DNA of 64,000 nucleotides from Pelagibius sp. Alg239-R121 (GCF_947331435.1 NZ_CAMZOF010000006.1:62001-126000), one strand, 5' to 3'; positions 19,169 through 28,857 are shown, numbered from the stretch's first letter. The notes: a model not told the origin generated them from the sequence alone. Numbers and translations: made by a program.

Positions 19169-20851
19169 GTGCGTTCTCTAGGTCTTGTCGCTGCAGTTGT
19201 GGTCGTTATTTTCGCGGCTGCTTTTGGCGTTTACTACTGGCTGGGCGGCAGTACGGAATCCGATGTCCAGGTCGCAAGTCCCGCTGTGCCGGCTGCAGAA
19301 ACATCCAGTTCTGGAGAGGCTAGCTCAAGCGAGTCTAGTTCAAACGAACCGAGCTCAAGCGCAGCAAACGATGAAGCGCCAGCCATTGACACGACTGCGA
19401 ACGGAAGTGCGCCGGCTGCGCCCGCGGTTAATGACCAGCAGGCCGCAAACCAAGCCAATCCCGAACAACTCAAATCGAAATCCACGTCATCGAGCGCGGT
19501 GCCAGCCGACCAGCAGGCCAGTCGCACTGAGTCCGCTGCGAGCGGCAGCAAGACGTCGAGTACAGCAGCTGGCTCTGGTACCTCCGATCAAAGCGCCGGT
19601 TCGCAAAGCAACGAGACATCGGCGATCAAGCAACCGAAGCAGCCGCAGGTCGTCGCACGGGTAAAGGAGCCGCTTTCTACAGAATCTGCCCCGGAAAAGC
19701 CGGCTGGTCCGGTTCCGTCTTTCGATGTCGTTCGGGTCGAAAAGACAGGTGAGGCGATCCTCGCCGGCCGTGCGCCGGCCGGTAGCGAGGTGACGATCTA
19801 TGATGGCGACACGCCGCTTGGAATCGTAACCGCTGATTCACGCGGCCAATGGGTTCTGATACTGGACGTTCCGCTGCGGCCGGGCAGCCACAGCCTCGGC
19901 ATTACAGCCCGCCAGGCCGACCAGCCGGTGGTCGAATCCGACAATCTGGTTATTGTCGCTGTCCCCGAGCCGCAAGTCGAAACAGGATCTGGAACCTCGG
20001 TCGCGCAAAGCGACGTTGCGGGCACGCAGCCAGATGTCTCTGGCAACGCTGCTTCTGGCAATGATACCGGACCGGAAGCAAATCTGAGCGGGTCAGATGC
20101 CGCATTGACCTCTGCCGAGGGGGTTAAGCCGTCAGGCGGCGAGGATGCAAGCTCCCAGATTGCAGCTGTGCAACCACCTGTCGTCGATGACGACCCGGTC
20201 GCATCTGGAACGGCCAAGGACACTGTGACGCCTGGTGCTGTAGATGCGGATGATGATACCGAAGAAAATCCGGTTGCCCCGAGCCAGATTGCCACTGCAG
20301 AGGTTGAGGTCAAGGAACCGATCGCGGTTATCGTTCCCCGTAGCGGCACCGGCCCGACCCGCATTCTTCAGCAGCCAGAATTGACAGGTGAGGGCATTGG
20401 AAACGGAAGCCTGTTTCTTGATTCGGTCGATTACGACGATGAAGGTCGTGCTGTTATCGGTGGTCGGGCAACGCCGGGAGCCGCATTGATCATCTACCTC
20501 GATAATCTGCCAGTGGGCGAGGCCCTGACTGATGATGCTGGCCGTTGGGCCATGACGCCTGAAGATCTTGTGCCGATCGGACTGCATAAGCTTCGCGTCG
20601 ATCAAATAGAAAACACAGGCCGCGTAACGGCACGTGTTGAATCACCTTTTTCCCGGGCTGATACTGTTGAGAGCCATCCGGACGAAAATTTTGTGACTGT
20701 CCAGCCGGGCAACAGCCTGTGGCGTATCGCCCGGGCGACCTACGGTCAGGGGACGCGCTACACGGTGATCTATGAAACCAACAAAGAACAGATTCGCGAC
20801 CCCGATCTGATCTATCCCGGACAGATCTTCCGCGTGCCGAGCGGCGGTTGA
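19169..20851 (+). CDS. LysM-domain envelope protein with Ser-rich stalk and two Ig-like domains
   Basis: A 560-residue membrane-anchored protein. Order: N-terminal membrane segment (about 4-26), a long low-complexity Ser/Ala/Gln region (30-170), an Ig-like beta domain (GEAILAGRAPAGSEVTIYDG), an acidic linker (270-390), a second similar Ig-like domain (GRAVIGGRATPGAALIIYLD), and a C-terminal LysM (VTVQPGNSLWRIARATYGQG to YPGQIFRVP). LysM binds N-acetylglucosamine in peptidoglycan, so the protein probably bridges the inner membrane and the cell wall. Such proteins are common in alphaproteobacteria; no enzyme domain is present. The start is a GTG after AGTAAGGAGT. Confidence 0.88.
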   Translation: MRSLGLVAAVVVVIFAAAFGVYYWLGGSTESDVQVASPAVPAAETSSSGEASSSESSSNEPSSSAANDEAPAIDTTANGSAPAAPAVNDQQAANQANPEQLKSKSTSSSAVPADQQASRTESAASGSKTSSTAAGSGTSDQSAGSQSNETSAIKQPKQPQVVARVKEPLSTESAPEKPAGPVPSFDVVRVEKTGEAILAGRAPAGSEVTIYDGDTPLGIVTADSRGQWVLILDVPLRPGSHSLGITARQADQPVVESDNLVIVAVPEPQVETGSGTSVAQSDVAGTQPDVSGNAASGNDTGPEANLSGSDAALTSAEGVKPSGGEDASSQIAAVQPPVVDDDPVASGTAKDTVTPGAVDADDDTEENPVAPSQIATAEVEVKEPIAVIVPRSGTGPTRILQQPELTGEGIGNGSLFLDSVDYDDEGRAVIGGRATPGAALIIYLDNLPVGEALTDDAGRWAMTPEDLVPIGLHKLRVDQIENTGRVTARVESPFSRADTVESHPDENFVTVQPGNSLWRIARATYGQGTRYTVIYETNKEQIRDPDLIYPGQIFRVPSGG

Positions 20852-20916
20852 TCTTCGCGGCGAATCGATTCGGATTTGAAGATGGTGTAGCGAAGGCTGG
20901 CTGTTCTAACATTTGC

Positions 20917-20936
20917 CTTCCGCCGATAAGCGGAGG
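20917..20936 (+). terminator. Weak hairpin after the LysM gene
   Basis: CTTCCGC (20917-20923) can pair with GCGGAGG (20930-20936) around a 6-base loop, 66 bases past the stop. No T-run follows, so termination here is uncertain. The remaining gap to psd (to 21114) shows no gene. Confidence 0.3.
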
Positions 20937-21114
20937 CCGGGTGCGGGTTTCAGGAACTTCGACCACTTCGGCCCGTCGAACGGAGATCACTAAGCTATTA
21001 GATCCAATAATAAAAATATCCGAGTGAAACTTGGTGACGGCAAAGACAATCCCAATGATGATAAAGGCTGATATGACCACGACACTGCGTTTGCGGTGAA
21101 GTCAGGCGATCTCT

Positions 21115-21846
21115 ATGATGCGCCGAATATTTGCGGGTTTTGAAGCAATGGAGAAAGATTTGCTTAAGTACGTGCTGGTCCCGGTTAATCGGGCCGGCTG
21201 GCCATTTATTGCCGGTGCATTGCTGCTGGCTGTGATCCTCGCTCTGGTCTGGCCGCCGCTCGTCTGGCTGGGCCTTCTCCTTGCAGCTTTCTGCACCTAC
21301 TTTTTCCGCGATCCGGATCGGTTCGTACCGGTACGTCCCGGCTTGGTCGTGAGCCCTGCGGATGGCCTGGTTTCCGCTGTTGAACCGGCCGTGCCGCCTG
21401 CTGAATTAGGCATGGGCGATGTTTCGCTGATGCGGGTGAGTATTTTTCTGAGTGTGTTCGATGTGCACGTCAACCGCGTGCCCACTGACGGCACCATTAC
21501 TGAGTTGGCATATCATGAGGGCGCGTTCCTTAATGCGGCGATGGATAAGGCCTCTGATCTGAACGAACGCCAGTCGGTTCGGATGACGACGAGCGACGGC
21601 CGTGAAATCGCCTTTGTGCAGATCGCGGGGCTGATTGCCCGGCGCATTATCTGCAACCTCACTCACGGCCAGTCGGTCCGTGGCGGGGAACGCTTCGGTC
21701 TAATCCGCTTCGGCAGCCGGACTGATATCTATCTTCCCGACGGCGTCGCCCCCATGGTGATCGTCGGCCAACGGATGATCGGTGGCGAGACCATCATTGC
21801 GGATTTGACCTCGAGCGAAGAAATTCGAGCGGGGGAGATTCGATAA
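21115..21846 (+). CDS. psd: Phosphatidylserine decarboxylase (short, Psd-A type)
   Basis: Converts phosphatidylserine to phosphatidylethanolamine at the inner membrane and uses a pyruvoyl group made by self-cleavage at a Gly-Ser bond. The product has two N-terminal membrane segments (about 27-62), CTYFFRDPDR, SPADGLVSAVE, the SIFLSVFDVHVNRVP segment with the conserved His, and the cleavage site in IRFGSRTDIYLP near the end, as in the short archaeal-like PSDs. Three starts are possible (21115, 21118, 21148), none with a strong ribosome site; the last would give 232 residues, closer to the usual length. It abuts pssA directly. Confidence 0.95.
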   Translation: MMRRIFAGFEAMEKDLLKYVLVPVNRAGWPFIAGALLLAVILALVWPPLVWLGLLLAAFCTYFFRDPDRFVPVRPGLVVSPADGLVSAVEPAVPPAELGMGDVSLMRVSIFLSVFDVHVNRVPTDGTITELAYHEGAFLNAAMDKASDLNERQSVRMTTSDGREIAFVQIAGLIARRIICNLTHGQSVRGGERFGLIRFGSRTDIYLPDGVAPMVIVGQRMIGGETIIADLTSSEEIRAGEIR

Positions 21847-22677
21847 ATGATCACGCGCCGTCGCCGTCGCCTACGCGGGCTTTCAATTAACCGGCTGATT
21901 CCCAATGCTCTGACGCTCATGGGGCTTTGTGCCGGAATGACGGCGATTCGCTGGGCACTCGAAGATCGCTGGGAAGTGGCGGTGGCTGCGGTTGTCGTTG
22001 CCATGGTGATCGATGGCCTGGATGGACCGGTTGCGCGGATGATGAAGGCGACCAGCGAGTTCGGTGCGCAACTTGATTCCCTGGCCGATTTTGTGAATTT
22101 CGGCGTGACGCCGGCGATCATCGTTTATCTCTGGGCGATGCAGGATCTTGGCGGCATGGCCTGGGCGCTCGTCCTGGTTTACGCCATGTGCTGCGCCATG
22201 AGGTTGGCGCGCTTTAATGCAGCCCTCACTCAGGATGATGCGCCGTCCTGGTCGAGTAAGTTTTTCGTCGGCGTCCCAGCGCCGGCCGGCGCGGGGTTGA
22301 TGCTTCTGCCGATGGTCCTGAGTTTCAAGCTCGGGGACGATATTTTCCGGTCACAGATTTTAAATGGCGTGGTCTTTATCGGTGTCGCCGCTTTGATGGT
22401 GAGCCAACTGCCGACCTATTCCTCAAAGCGCATCAAGGTTCCACTGCGCCATGTCGGGTTTGTTCTGATCGCTGTGGGCGCCTTTGCGGCCTTCCTGGTC
22501 AGTACACCCTGGGTGACTCTCAGTGTTGCAGGGTTGGCGTATCTCGTGAGCATTCCGATGGCGCAGATTTCATTTCGGAAGATGCGTTCGTCCATGCCTG
22601 AGCATGAAACGGCGGTTACCGGGGACGCCGAGGCGGGTGTTGCAAACCCCGAAGGTCAAGAGCCCAAATCTCACTGA
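21847..22677 (+). CDS. pssA: CDP-diacylglycerol--serine O-phosphatidyltransferase
   Basis: Makes phosphatidylserine from CDP-diacylglycerol and serine, feeding the product to the Psd enzyme encoded just upstream. The 276-residue integral membrane protein has the CDP-alcohol phosphatidyltransferase motif D-G-x2-A-R-x8-G-x3-D-x3-D (DGPVARMMKATSEFGAQLD, then SLAD) with its metal-binding aspartates. Its ATG comes 3 bases after the psd stop codon begins (TAAATG), which indicates tight coupling. A polar C-terminal tail of about 30 residues is not conserved. Confidence 0.96.
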   Translation: MITRRRRRLRGLSINRLIPNALTLMGLCAGMTAIRWALEDRWEVAVAAVVVAMVIDGLDGPVARMMKATSEFGAQLDSLADFVNFGVTPAIIVYLWAMQDLGGMAWALVLVYAMCCAMRLARFNAALTQDDAPSWSSKFFVGVPAPAGAGLMLLPMVLSFKLGDDIFRSQILNGVVFIGVAALMVSQLPTYSSKRIKVPLRHVGFVLIAVGAFAAFLVSTPWVTLSVAGLAYLVSIPMAQISFRKMRSSMPEHETAVTGDAEAGVANPEGQEPKSH

Positions 22678-22730
22678 ACAAGGTTTGCAAGATCGCATTC
22701 TCCGATACTCGACGTTAGGGGGAAACCGGT

Positions 22731-23354
22731 ATGATTGATGCCTGGATGCGGCGTCAAATCGACCCGACGATGGATCGGATCGGCCGTTTCACTGTGCAGG
22801 TCGGAGTCCGGGCGGATCACGTCACTTATTGTGCAGTGGTGTTGGGCTTGGCCGCAACTGCAGCTATTGCATTTGAGGCCTATTGGATCGGACTGGTTCT
22901 GTTTCTTGCCAACCGGCTTCTCGATGGTCTCGACGGTGCCGTCGCGCGCCATAGCAAGCTGACGGACTTCGGCGGTTACCTGGACATTGTCGGCGACTTT
23001 ATCGTCTATTCGGCTTTCGTCTTCGGCTTCGCGCTGGCACGGCCGGAGGAAAACGCTGTTGCTGCGGCCTTCTTGATTCTGTCCTTCGTTGGGACGGGCT
23101 CGTCTTTTCTCGCCTATGCCATCTTTGCGGAGAAGCGCAAGATCACGACGGACATCCGCGGGAAGAAGTCGCTCTACTACCTGGGGGGACTGACCGAAGG
23201 CAGTGAGACCATCGCCGCCTTCGTCCTGATGTGCCTGTTCTCTCAGAATTTCTCTCTGATCGCCTGGGTCTTCGGAGCACTCTGTTGGGTGACGACAATC
23301 ACGCGGGTTACCGCTGCCGCTGGCAGTTTTACCGACGACGAGCCGCGCCACTGA
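22731..23354 (+). CDS. CDP-alcohol phosphatidyltransferase family protein
   Basis: A 207-residue membrane enzyme with the same catalytic signature as PssA (DGAVARHSKLTDFGGYLD, then IVGD), so it should transfer a phosphatidyl group to an alcohol such as glycerol phosphate or inositol phosphate; the substrate cannot be told. It follows pssA after 53 bases, with a GGGGGAAA ribosome site, and is probably in the same operon. It converges with the RND pump gene with 24 bases between stops. Confidence 0.88.
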   Translation: MIDAWMRRQIDPTMDRIGRFTVQVGVRADHVTYCAVVLGLAATAAIAFEAYWIGLVLFLANRLLDGLDGAVARHSKLTDFGGYLDIVGDFIVYSAFVFGFALARPEENAVAAAFLILSFVGTGSSFLAYAIFAEKRKITTDIRGKKSLYYLGGLTEGSETIAAFVLMCLFSQNFSLIAWVFGALCWVTTITRVTAAAGSFTDDEPRH

Positions 23355-23378
23355 CTCCTGGGCGACGCCTTTGTCCTG

Positions 23379-26300
23379 CTATTCGGCGACGGCAGGCAAG
23401 CCATCCCCATCGTCATTTTTGGCACCTGAGGGAAGGACGGGCAGGGGCGGGAGCTTGCCGCGCCCGCTATGCGAATCTTTTGAATCGGTTTCCTTGGGGG
23501 CAAATCGCGTCCGGATATTTTCCCGCAACATCAGGGCACAAGGTGTGAAGAGCAGCGTGAGAACCGTCGCGAAACCGAGCCCAAAGACGATTGCAGTGGA
23601 GAGCTGCGTCCAGAGCTGTGTCGAGGGTGCACCGATCTGAACCAACCGGGAGGCGAAGTCGATGTTCATGGCTAGGACCATGGGCATCAATCCGAGGATC
23701 GTGGTGATCGTCGTCAGCAAAACCGGACGCAGGCGCTGTGCGCCGGTGCGCAGGATGGCCTCCCTTGCCGGCACACCGGTCTCGCGGATGCGGTCGAAGG
23801 TATCGATCAGCACGATGTTATTGTTGACCACGATACCCGCCAGAGCAATCACGCCGATGCCCGACATCACGATGCCAAAGGGTTGTTCCGTCACCAGCAA
23901 GCCGATCATGACGCCGATGGTCGACATGATCACAGCCGTCAGGATCAGAAATGCGCTGTAAAAGCTGTTGAACTGCGTGACCAGGATGATGGCCATCATG
24001 AAGAGGGCGACCATGAAGGCCTTGACCAGGAAGTCCTGCGCTTTCTTCTGCTCTTCGTCCTCTCCCTTGAACGTGATGTTGACGCGCGGATCGAGTTCCG
24101 CGTTTTGCAGCCATTCGCGCATCTGGGTAACTTTGGCGTCGGCGAGCACACCGAGCGCGACATCCGCTTTGACGGTCATGACCCGGTTGCCGTCCGTACG
24201 GCGCAGCAAGCCAACCTTGGGCTTGGCCGTGCGGGTGACGAAGTTCGCGATCGGCGCAAGTCCGGAATTGGTCTGGATGCGAAGATCGTCGAGGTGATCA
24301 ATATTGCGATAGCTCCGGGGCAGGCGCACTACGATATCGATTTCTTCGTTGCTGTCGTCCGGCCGGAATTCGCCGAGTTTGGTGCCGTATGTCACCATCC
24401 GGACATAGCTGCCGATGAGGGTCACGTCCGCCCCGAACTTGGCAGCCTGTGCACGGTCGACAGCGAGCTCCCATTCGATACCGGGCACCGGGCGGCCATC
24501 CTCAATGTCCACGAAGTCGCCCATCTCGACCATGGCATTGGCGACCTTCTTTGCGACGGGCTCGATCAGGTCGGGAAAGGAAGATGACACCTGGACCTGG
24601 ACAGCCTTTCCGACGGGCGGACCGGACTCCTCCTTCCGGGGTTCGACGAAGATGCCAGCCAGCGGATTTGTGCGTTCCCGGATGTCGGCGATGATTTCAT
24701 CTGCCGGACGGCGGCTGAACCAGTCAGTGAATTCGAGCTGTATGATGCCGACGAGATCTTCCGCTTCGTCGTCCTGCCGGCCGGAGGCTGCCATGCTTTT
24801 GGCAAAGATGGTGTGAAACTCGCCATGTTCGCGCTGCAGATCCATGACGCGCTCTTCGACTTCGCGCAGCAGGGCGTCGCGTTCGTTGATCGAAAGATTG
24901 CCGCGACCATGCACTTGAAGGATCGCGTTCTCCGGTTCGACGTCAGGGAAGAATTCAACCCCCTTACCGTAGGTGCTGTAAGCGACTTGGACGGCGATAA
25001 GCATGGCGACTGCGACCAGTATCACCAGCGACGGCGCGCGCAGGGCACCGCGCAGAACACGTAGATATACGCCGGTGAAACCCTTGATCTCTTTTAAGTC
25101 GAACTCCGCATCTGCTGCCAGTGAATGATGCGACCCATCGGACACCGGCCGTACGGCATTTAGACTCTCGAAGGCGCGACGGCCAAGCCAGTTCCCGACA
25201 ATGAGCCCTATCAGTGCGCCCAGCAGTCCCGATACCAGCCCGACAAAACTTGGCGCTTGGGCAAAGACACCGATTGCGACCAGAGCGCCGGGCAGGGCTT
25301 GCGCAAGAATCAACGCCCCGAGTGCTGTGGCCAGAACCGGCAGTAGGAACCGCATGAATCCGGCGAGATTGGCACCGAGGGCGGGAATGAAGATTAGTGC
25401 CATCAACAGTGATGCGCTCAAAGTCGCAATCAGCGTGATGGGCAAAAACTTCATGAACTCCCCGACCACGCCGGGCCAGAACATCAAAGGCAGGAAGGCG
25501 GCGAGCGTCGTCGCGGTCGCAGCGATGATGGGCCAGGCCATGCGTTTGGAAGCCAGTGCGTAGGATTCTTTCGGTGTCAGCCCTTCGCTCATTTTCCGGT
25601 CGGCGAACTCGGTGACGACGATCGCGCCGTCGACCAGCATCCCGACGGCGAGGATCAGGCTGAAGAGCACGACGAAGTTGACCGTGAAGCCGATGGCATA
25701 GAGGACCAGAATGCCCGCGAGAAAAGATCCTGGTATGGCGATGCCGACCAGTCCGGCAGAGCGCAGGCCCAAGGCCGCGACCACCACCACCATGACCAGC
25801 AGGATGGCGCTGATGACATTGTTTTGCAGGTCCAGCAGATTATTGCGGATGTCGTTGGACTTGTCCTGGCTGAAGGAGACGACAACCTCTTCCGGCCAGA
25901 ACCTGCGCTCGTGCTCGACCACGGCACGGACTTTTTCGATGGTCTCGATGATGTTGGAGCCAGTGCGCTTGGAAACTTCCAGGGCGATAGCGGGTCGCCC
26001 GTTGGTGCGGGCATAACCTTCGCTGTCCTTGAAGGTCCGGCGCAGGGTACCGACGTCCCGGAAACGAACGATGGCGTCGCCGTTTACCTTGAGCGGCATG
26101 TTGAGAATGTCGTCAGAGGTTTCGAACAGACCCGGGACCTTAACCGAGAAACGGCCCTGGCCGGTATCGACCGATCCGGCCGCAATCACACGGTTGGAAC
26201 GGGAGACCAGGTTGAGGATGTCGGTGACATTGAGATTATAGCTTTCGAGAGCCAGGGGATCGACAATCAACTCGACCAGTTCATCGCGGTCGCCGGCGAT

Positions 26301-26822
26301 CTTGGCTTCCAGCACGGTCCCGATGCCTTCGATCTTGTCTTGCAGATCACGGGCCAGCTGCAACAGAGTCCGCTCCTGGACGTTGCCCGACAGCGAGACC
26401 ACAAGCACGGGAAACAGGCTTAGATTGACTTCGTTGACCGTTGGCTCGTCGGCATCGTCGGGCAGTTCCGGTTTTGCGAGGTCGACCTTTTCACGCACGT
26501 CGGCAATGGCGATATCGACATTGAAGCCGGCTTCGAATTCCAGAAGCACGCTGCCACCGCCGAGGTAGGCTGTGGAGCGCATCTCTTTGACGCCTTCTAC
26601 ATCTCGTAATTCCTGCTCCATCGGCTTGACCAGCAGGCGTTCGGCGTCTTCAGGCGAGATGCCTTCGTGATGCAGACTGATGTAAAGAATCGGAATGTTG
26701 ATGTCCGGTTCCGACTCCTTCGGGATCGTGATGTAGGCATAGGTGCCCGAAATCAGGATCAGGATCAGCGTTGCGATAACCGTGCGTGAATGCGTGACGG
26801 CTGCCTCGATGATGGCGTTCAC
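23379..26822 (-). CDS. RND-family efflux transporter with an extra hydrophobic insert
   Basis: The inner-membrane proton-driven pump of a tripartite efflux system. The 1147-residue product shows the two-fold RND plan: N-terminal helix (about 12-32), a large periplasmic loop with LYISLHHEGISPEDAERLL, membrane block 335-480 with VDGAIVVTEF near 397, a second helix at about 597-614 and a second periplasmic loop and block ending near VFGLGFATVLTLLFTPC. Two oddities: the proton-relay pair is VDGA (one Asp) rather than the VDDA of AcrB-type pumps, and residues about 490-548 between the halves add two or three hydrophobic segments not expected in RND pumps. It overlaps the adaptor gene by 4 bases. 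Confidence 0.94.
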   Translation of the reverse strand: MNAIIEAAVTHSRTVIATLILILISGTYAYITIPKESEPDINIPILYISLHHEGISPEDAERLLVKPMEQELRDVEGVKEMRSTAYLGGGSVLLEFEAGFNVDIAIADVREKVDLAKPELPDDADEPTVNEVNLSLFPVLVVSLSGNVQERTLLQLARDLQDKIEGIGTVLEAKIAGDRDELVELIVDPLALESYNLNVTDILNLVSRSNRVIAAGSVDTGQGRFSVKVPGLFETSDDILNMPLKVNGDAIVRFRDVGTLRRTFKDSEGYARTNGRPAIALEVSKRTGSNIIETIEKVRAVVEHERRFWPEEVVVSFSQDKSNDIRNNLLDLQNNVISAILLVMVVVVAALGLRSAGLVGIAIPGSFLAGILVLYAIGFTVNFVVLFSLILAVGMLVDGAIVVTEFADRKMSEGLTPKESYALASKRMAWPIIAATATTLAAFLPLMFWPGVVGEFMKFLPITLIATLSASLLMALIFIPALGANLAGFMRFLLPVLATALGALILAQALPGALVAIGVFAQAPSFVGLVSGLLGALIGLIVGNWLGRRAFESLNAVRPVSDGSHHSLAADAEFDLKEIKGFTGVYLRVLRGALRAPSLVILVAVAMLIAVQVAYSTYGKGVEFFPDVEPENAILQVHGRGNLSINERDALLREVEERVMDLQREHGEFHTIFAKSMAASGRQDDEAEDLVGIIQLEFTDWFSRRPADEIIADIRERTNPLAGIFVEPRKEESGPPVGKAVQVQVSSSFPDLIEPVAKKVANAMVEMGDFVDIEDGRPVPGIEWELAVDRAQAAKFGADVTLIGSYVRMVTYGTKLGEFRPDDSNEEIDIVVRLPRSYRNIDHLDDLRIQTNSGLAPIANFVTRTAKPKVGLLRRTDGNRVMTVKADVALGVLADAKVTQMREWLQNAELDPRVNITFKGEDEEQKKAQDFLVKAFMVALFMMAIILVTQFNSFYSAFLILTAVIMSTIGVMIGLLVTEQPFGIVMSGIGVIALAGIVVNNNIVLIDTFDRIRETGVPAREAILRTGAQRLRPVLLTTITTILGLMPMVLAMNIDFASRLVQIGAPSTQLWTQLSTAIVFGLGFATVLTLLFTPCALMLRENIRTRFAPKETDSKDSHSGRGKLPPLPVLPSGAKNDDGDGLPAVAE

Positions 26823-27922
26823 GAATTACTCCCGATCTCTATGGGCTCGAGCGTTGCTTCGTCGATCGGATTGACCTTCTGCCCATCGGTCACGAACTCC
26901 TGGCCAACCGTTATCAGTGCGACTGCTTCCGGCAGACCGGTCAGCCACACGCCCGACGCGCCGTTGGCCACGATCGTCGCAGGGACGAACTTGACCAGGT
27001 TCTCGCTGGTGACGATCTTGACCCCGACCTCGCCCTCATCGGTCAAAGACAGGATGGCTGGCGAAACCAGGTGCGCGTTGATTTCTTCAAGCGGCAGGCG
27101 AACATCCGCGGACAGTCCATCAGGAATCTTTCGGTCGGGGTTCGGCACTTCAATTTCCACGCGGAAAGTGCGGGTCTGCGGATCGGCAACCGTGGAAATA
27201 AAGCGGATCTTACCTTCGACATTGTCGCCGGTGATCAGCCGGGCGTAGCCGGGTTCGCCCACCGAAAGCTGCTTGATGGCGCGCTCGTTGATTTGGGTCA
27301 CGACCAGGATCGGATCCAGATCGACAACCTTGGTGATGGGATCGCCCTTATCTATGAAGTCGCCGATCTCAACCATGCGGTCGTCCACGAAGCCGTCGAA
27401 GGGCGCCCGGATGACAATGTTTTCCAACGCGACTTTGGCGCGTTTCACGGCGGCGTCGGCGGCTTGTAAATCTGCTTTTGAGGCTGCCAGTTGAGTTTCC
27501 GCCCGAAAGCCCTTTTTCGATAGCTTGCGTGCGGCTTCATACTCGATCCGGCGCTGTTCGTAGAGCGCTCGGGCTTCTTCCAGCATCGCGGGACGCTCTT
27601 CAGGCGACAGCCGAACAATAATGTCACCCGACTTTACGCTATGGCCCTTCTCCGAATTCAGCTCGACAACCCGGCCATAGGCTTCGGCTTTCACGTTGAC
27701 CTTGCGGATGGCTTCGGTACTGCCGCGCAGAACCACATCGACACGGTAAGGGACGGCCGACTGCGCGCGGACCCGCACCGAAGCGATGTGCGTGCTGGCT
27801 TCTAGATTCGCGGGTGGCTTTTGGACGACCGGAGCGTTGTCGCTATGTCCCATCTGGCCGGAGGCGATCCAGCCTACGACGACCAGTGCCAGGACGACAG
27901 CTATGACAAGAGAGCGTTTCAT
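26819..27922 (-). CDS. RND efflux periplasmic adaptor (membrane fusion protein)
   Basis: Links the RND pump to an outer-membrane channel. The 367-residue product has a membrane or signal segment (MKRSLVIAVVLALVVVGWIA), split lipoyl halves (AYGRVVELNSEKGHSVKSGD and NIVIRAPFDGFVDDRMVEIG), a helical hairpin between them and a beta-barrel domain with ARLITGDNVEGKIRFIS. The ATG at 27922 is preferred because the hydrophobic start follows it directly; the frame is open 43 residues further but that part is basic and overlaps padR. No outer-membrane factor gene is nearby. Confidence 0.93.
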   Translation of the reverse strand: MKRSLVIAVVLALVVVGWIASGQMGHSDNAPVVQKPPANLEASTHIASVRVRAQSAVPYRVDVVLRGSTEAIRKVNVKAEAYGRVVELNSEKGHSVKSGDIIVRLSPEERPAMLEEARALYEQRRIEYEAARKLSKKGFRAETQLAASKADLQAADAAVKRAKVALENIVIRAPFDGFVDDRMVEIGDFIDKGDPITKVVDLDPILVVTQINERAIKQLSVGEPGYARLITGDNVEGKIRFISTVADPQTRTFRVEIEVPNPDRKIPDGLSADVRLPLEEINAHLVSPAILSLTDEGEVGVKIVTSENLVKFVPATIVANGASGVWLTGLPEAVALITVGQEFVTDGQKVNPIDEATLEPIEIGSNS

Positions 27923-27980
27923 CAGGAGATCCGTTTTCTTTGTGCGATCATGGCGTTTGCATCCGTGAGCGGACGCATTT

Positions 27981-28553
27981 CTATAGGGCTGCGGTCTTGG
28001 GTGCTTGTGGAATTTCCGCGTCGGCTGACTGTTCCGATGCGATCTGGTCAAGCAGTTGATCCATATTCTCTTTCAGGTATGTGATCTCTGCCCGGTAATG
28101 TGCAAGCCCAAGGCCATGCGTGAAACGCTCGCCGGGCGGCCGAATGGCGAGGTTGCAGTCTTTCATGCGTTCGACAACGCCTTCGTACCAGGTGATGCGT
28201 TTTTCAAGAATGGAACGCAAAACGTCGGTCGGCATTAGCTGGGCAAAGAAGGTCATGAAATAGAAGTCGGAATTCACTTTATCCGGAGCCGGCGGCAGCA
28301 GCAGCGTTTCGAACAAAGCCGTGCGCCCGCTTGGCGTAATTGAATAGACCTTCTTGTCCGGGCGCTTTTCCTGGCTCATTTGGTGGCAGTCGACGAGCTT
28401 TTCCGCCGAGAGCTTTGCCAGTGCCGGATAGATGGAGCCGAAGCTTGCGTCTTGAAAGTGACTGAAAGGCCCTTCCTCGCAAGCTTTCTTGATCTCGTAG
28501 CCGCTGGCATCTCCACGGCTGAGAACCCCGAGACAAAGCGTCTTTACGTCCAT
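27981..28553 (-). CDS. PadR-family transcriptional regulator
   Basis: PadR proteins are winged-helix repressors, often of efflux or detoxification genes next to them. The 190-residue product has the family N-terminus (CLGVLSRGDASGYEIKKACE), the wing region FGSIYPALAKLSAEKLV and the KKVYSITPSGRTALFE segment, then a C-terminal dimerisation helix domain. It lies 58 bases upstream of the adaptor-pump pair on the same strand and very likely controls it and itself. Candidate operators lie at 28743-28796. Confidence 0.93.
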   Translation of the reverse strand: MDVKTLCLGVLSRGDASGYEIKKACEEGPFSHFQDASFGSIYPALAKLSAEKLVDCHQMSQEKRPDKKVYSITPSGRTALFETLLLPPAPDKVNSDFYFMTFFAQLMPTDVLRSILEKRITWYEGVVERMKDCNLAIRPPGERFTHGLGLAHYRAEITYLKENMDQLLDQIASEQSADAEIPQAPKTAAL

Positions 28554-28742
28554 TCCATCGCCCTTATCATTTGCAACTGCTCGATCGCGCTTTGCCGCAT
28601 TTCATCTGAATGGCAACTCGCCGCCACGCAGGATTACGTTCTCTCGCTGCCTGGTAAGCCAGCGCCTGCAAAACATCAAACAAGGAGCTTCAACCCTTGG
28701 TCGGTTCAACCAACAAACTGTTTCCTCCATAGGCTTGTGTCT

Positions 28743-28796
28743 CTATATGGCAGTTCGATATAGGTGACGCCAGCCTTATATTTAACTGATATAGGT
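28743..28796. promoter_or_regulatory. Tandem dyads, candidate PadR operators
   Basis: CTATAT-N9-ATATAG (28743-28763) and a second, weaker dyad TATAT-N7-ATATA (28777-28793). The nonamer GATATAGGT occurs at 28757-28765 and 28788-28796, 31 bases apart, about three helix turns. They lie in the 377-base divergent gap (28554-28930) upstream of padR and of the rod-like gene. No gene is seen in that gap. Confidence 0.45.
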
Positions 28797-28857
28797 TGAT
28801 CTGCCGTGCATCCAACGCATGGCTCGGAAAAATTCGTCGAATTTGAGGAAAATATTG

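Noticed and set aside
20490-21080. Minus-strand frame of 196 residues between the LysM gene and psd
   Set aside because: Most of it overlaps the LysM gene antisense; the free N-terminal part has no support.
22671-23351. Minus-strand frame of 226 residues
   Set aside because: Shadow of the CDP-alcohol phosphatidyltransferase gene on the plus strand.
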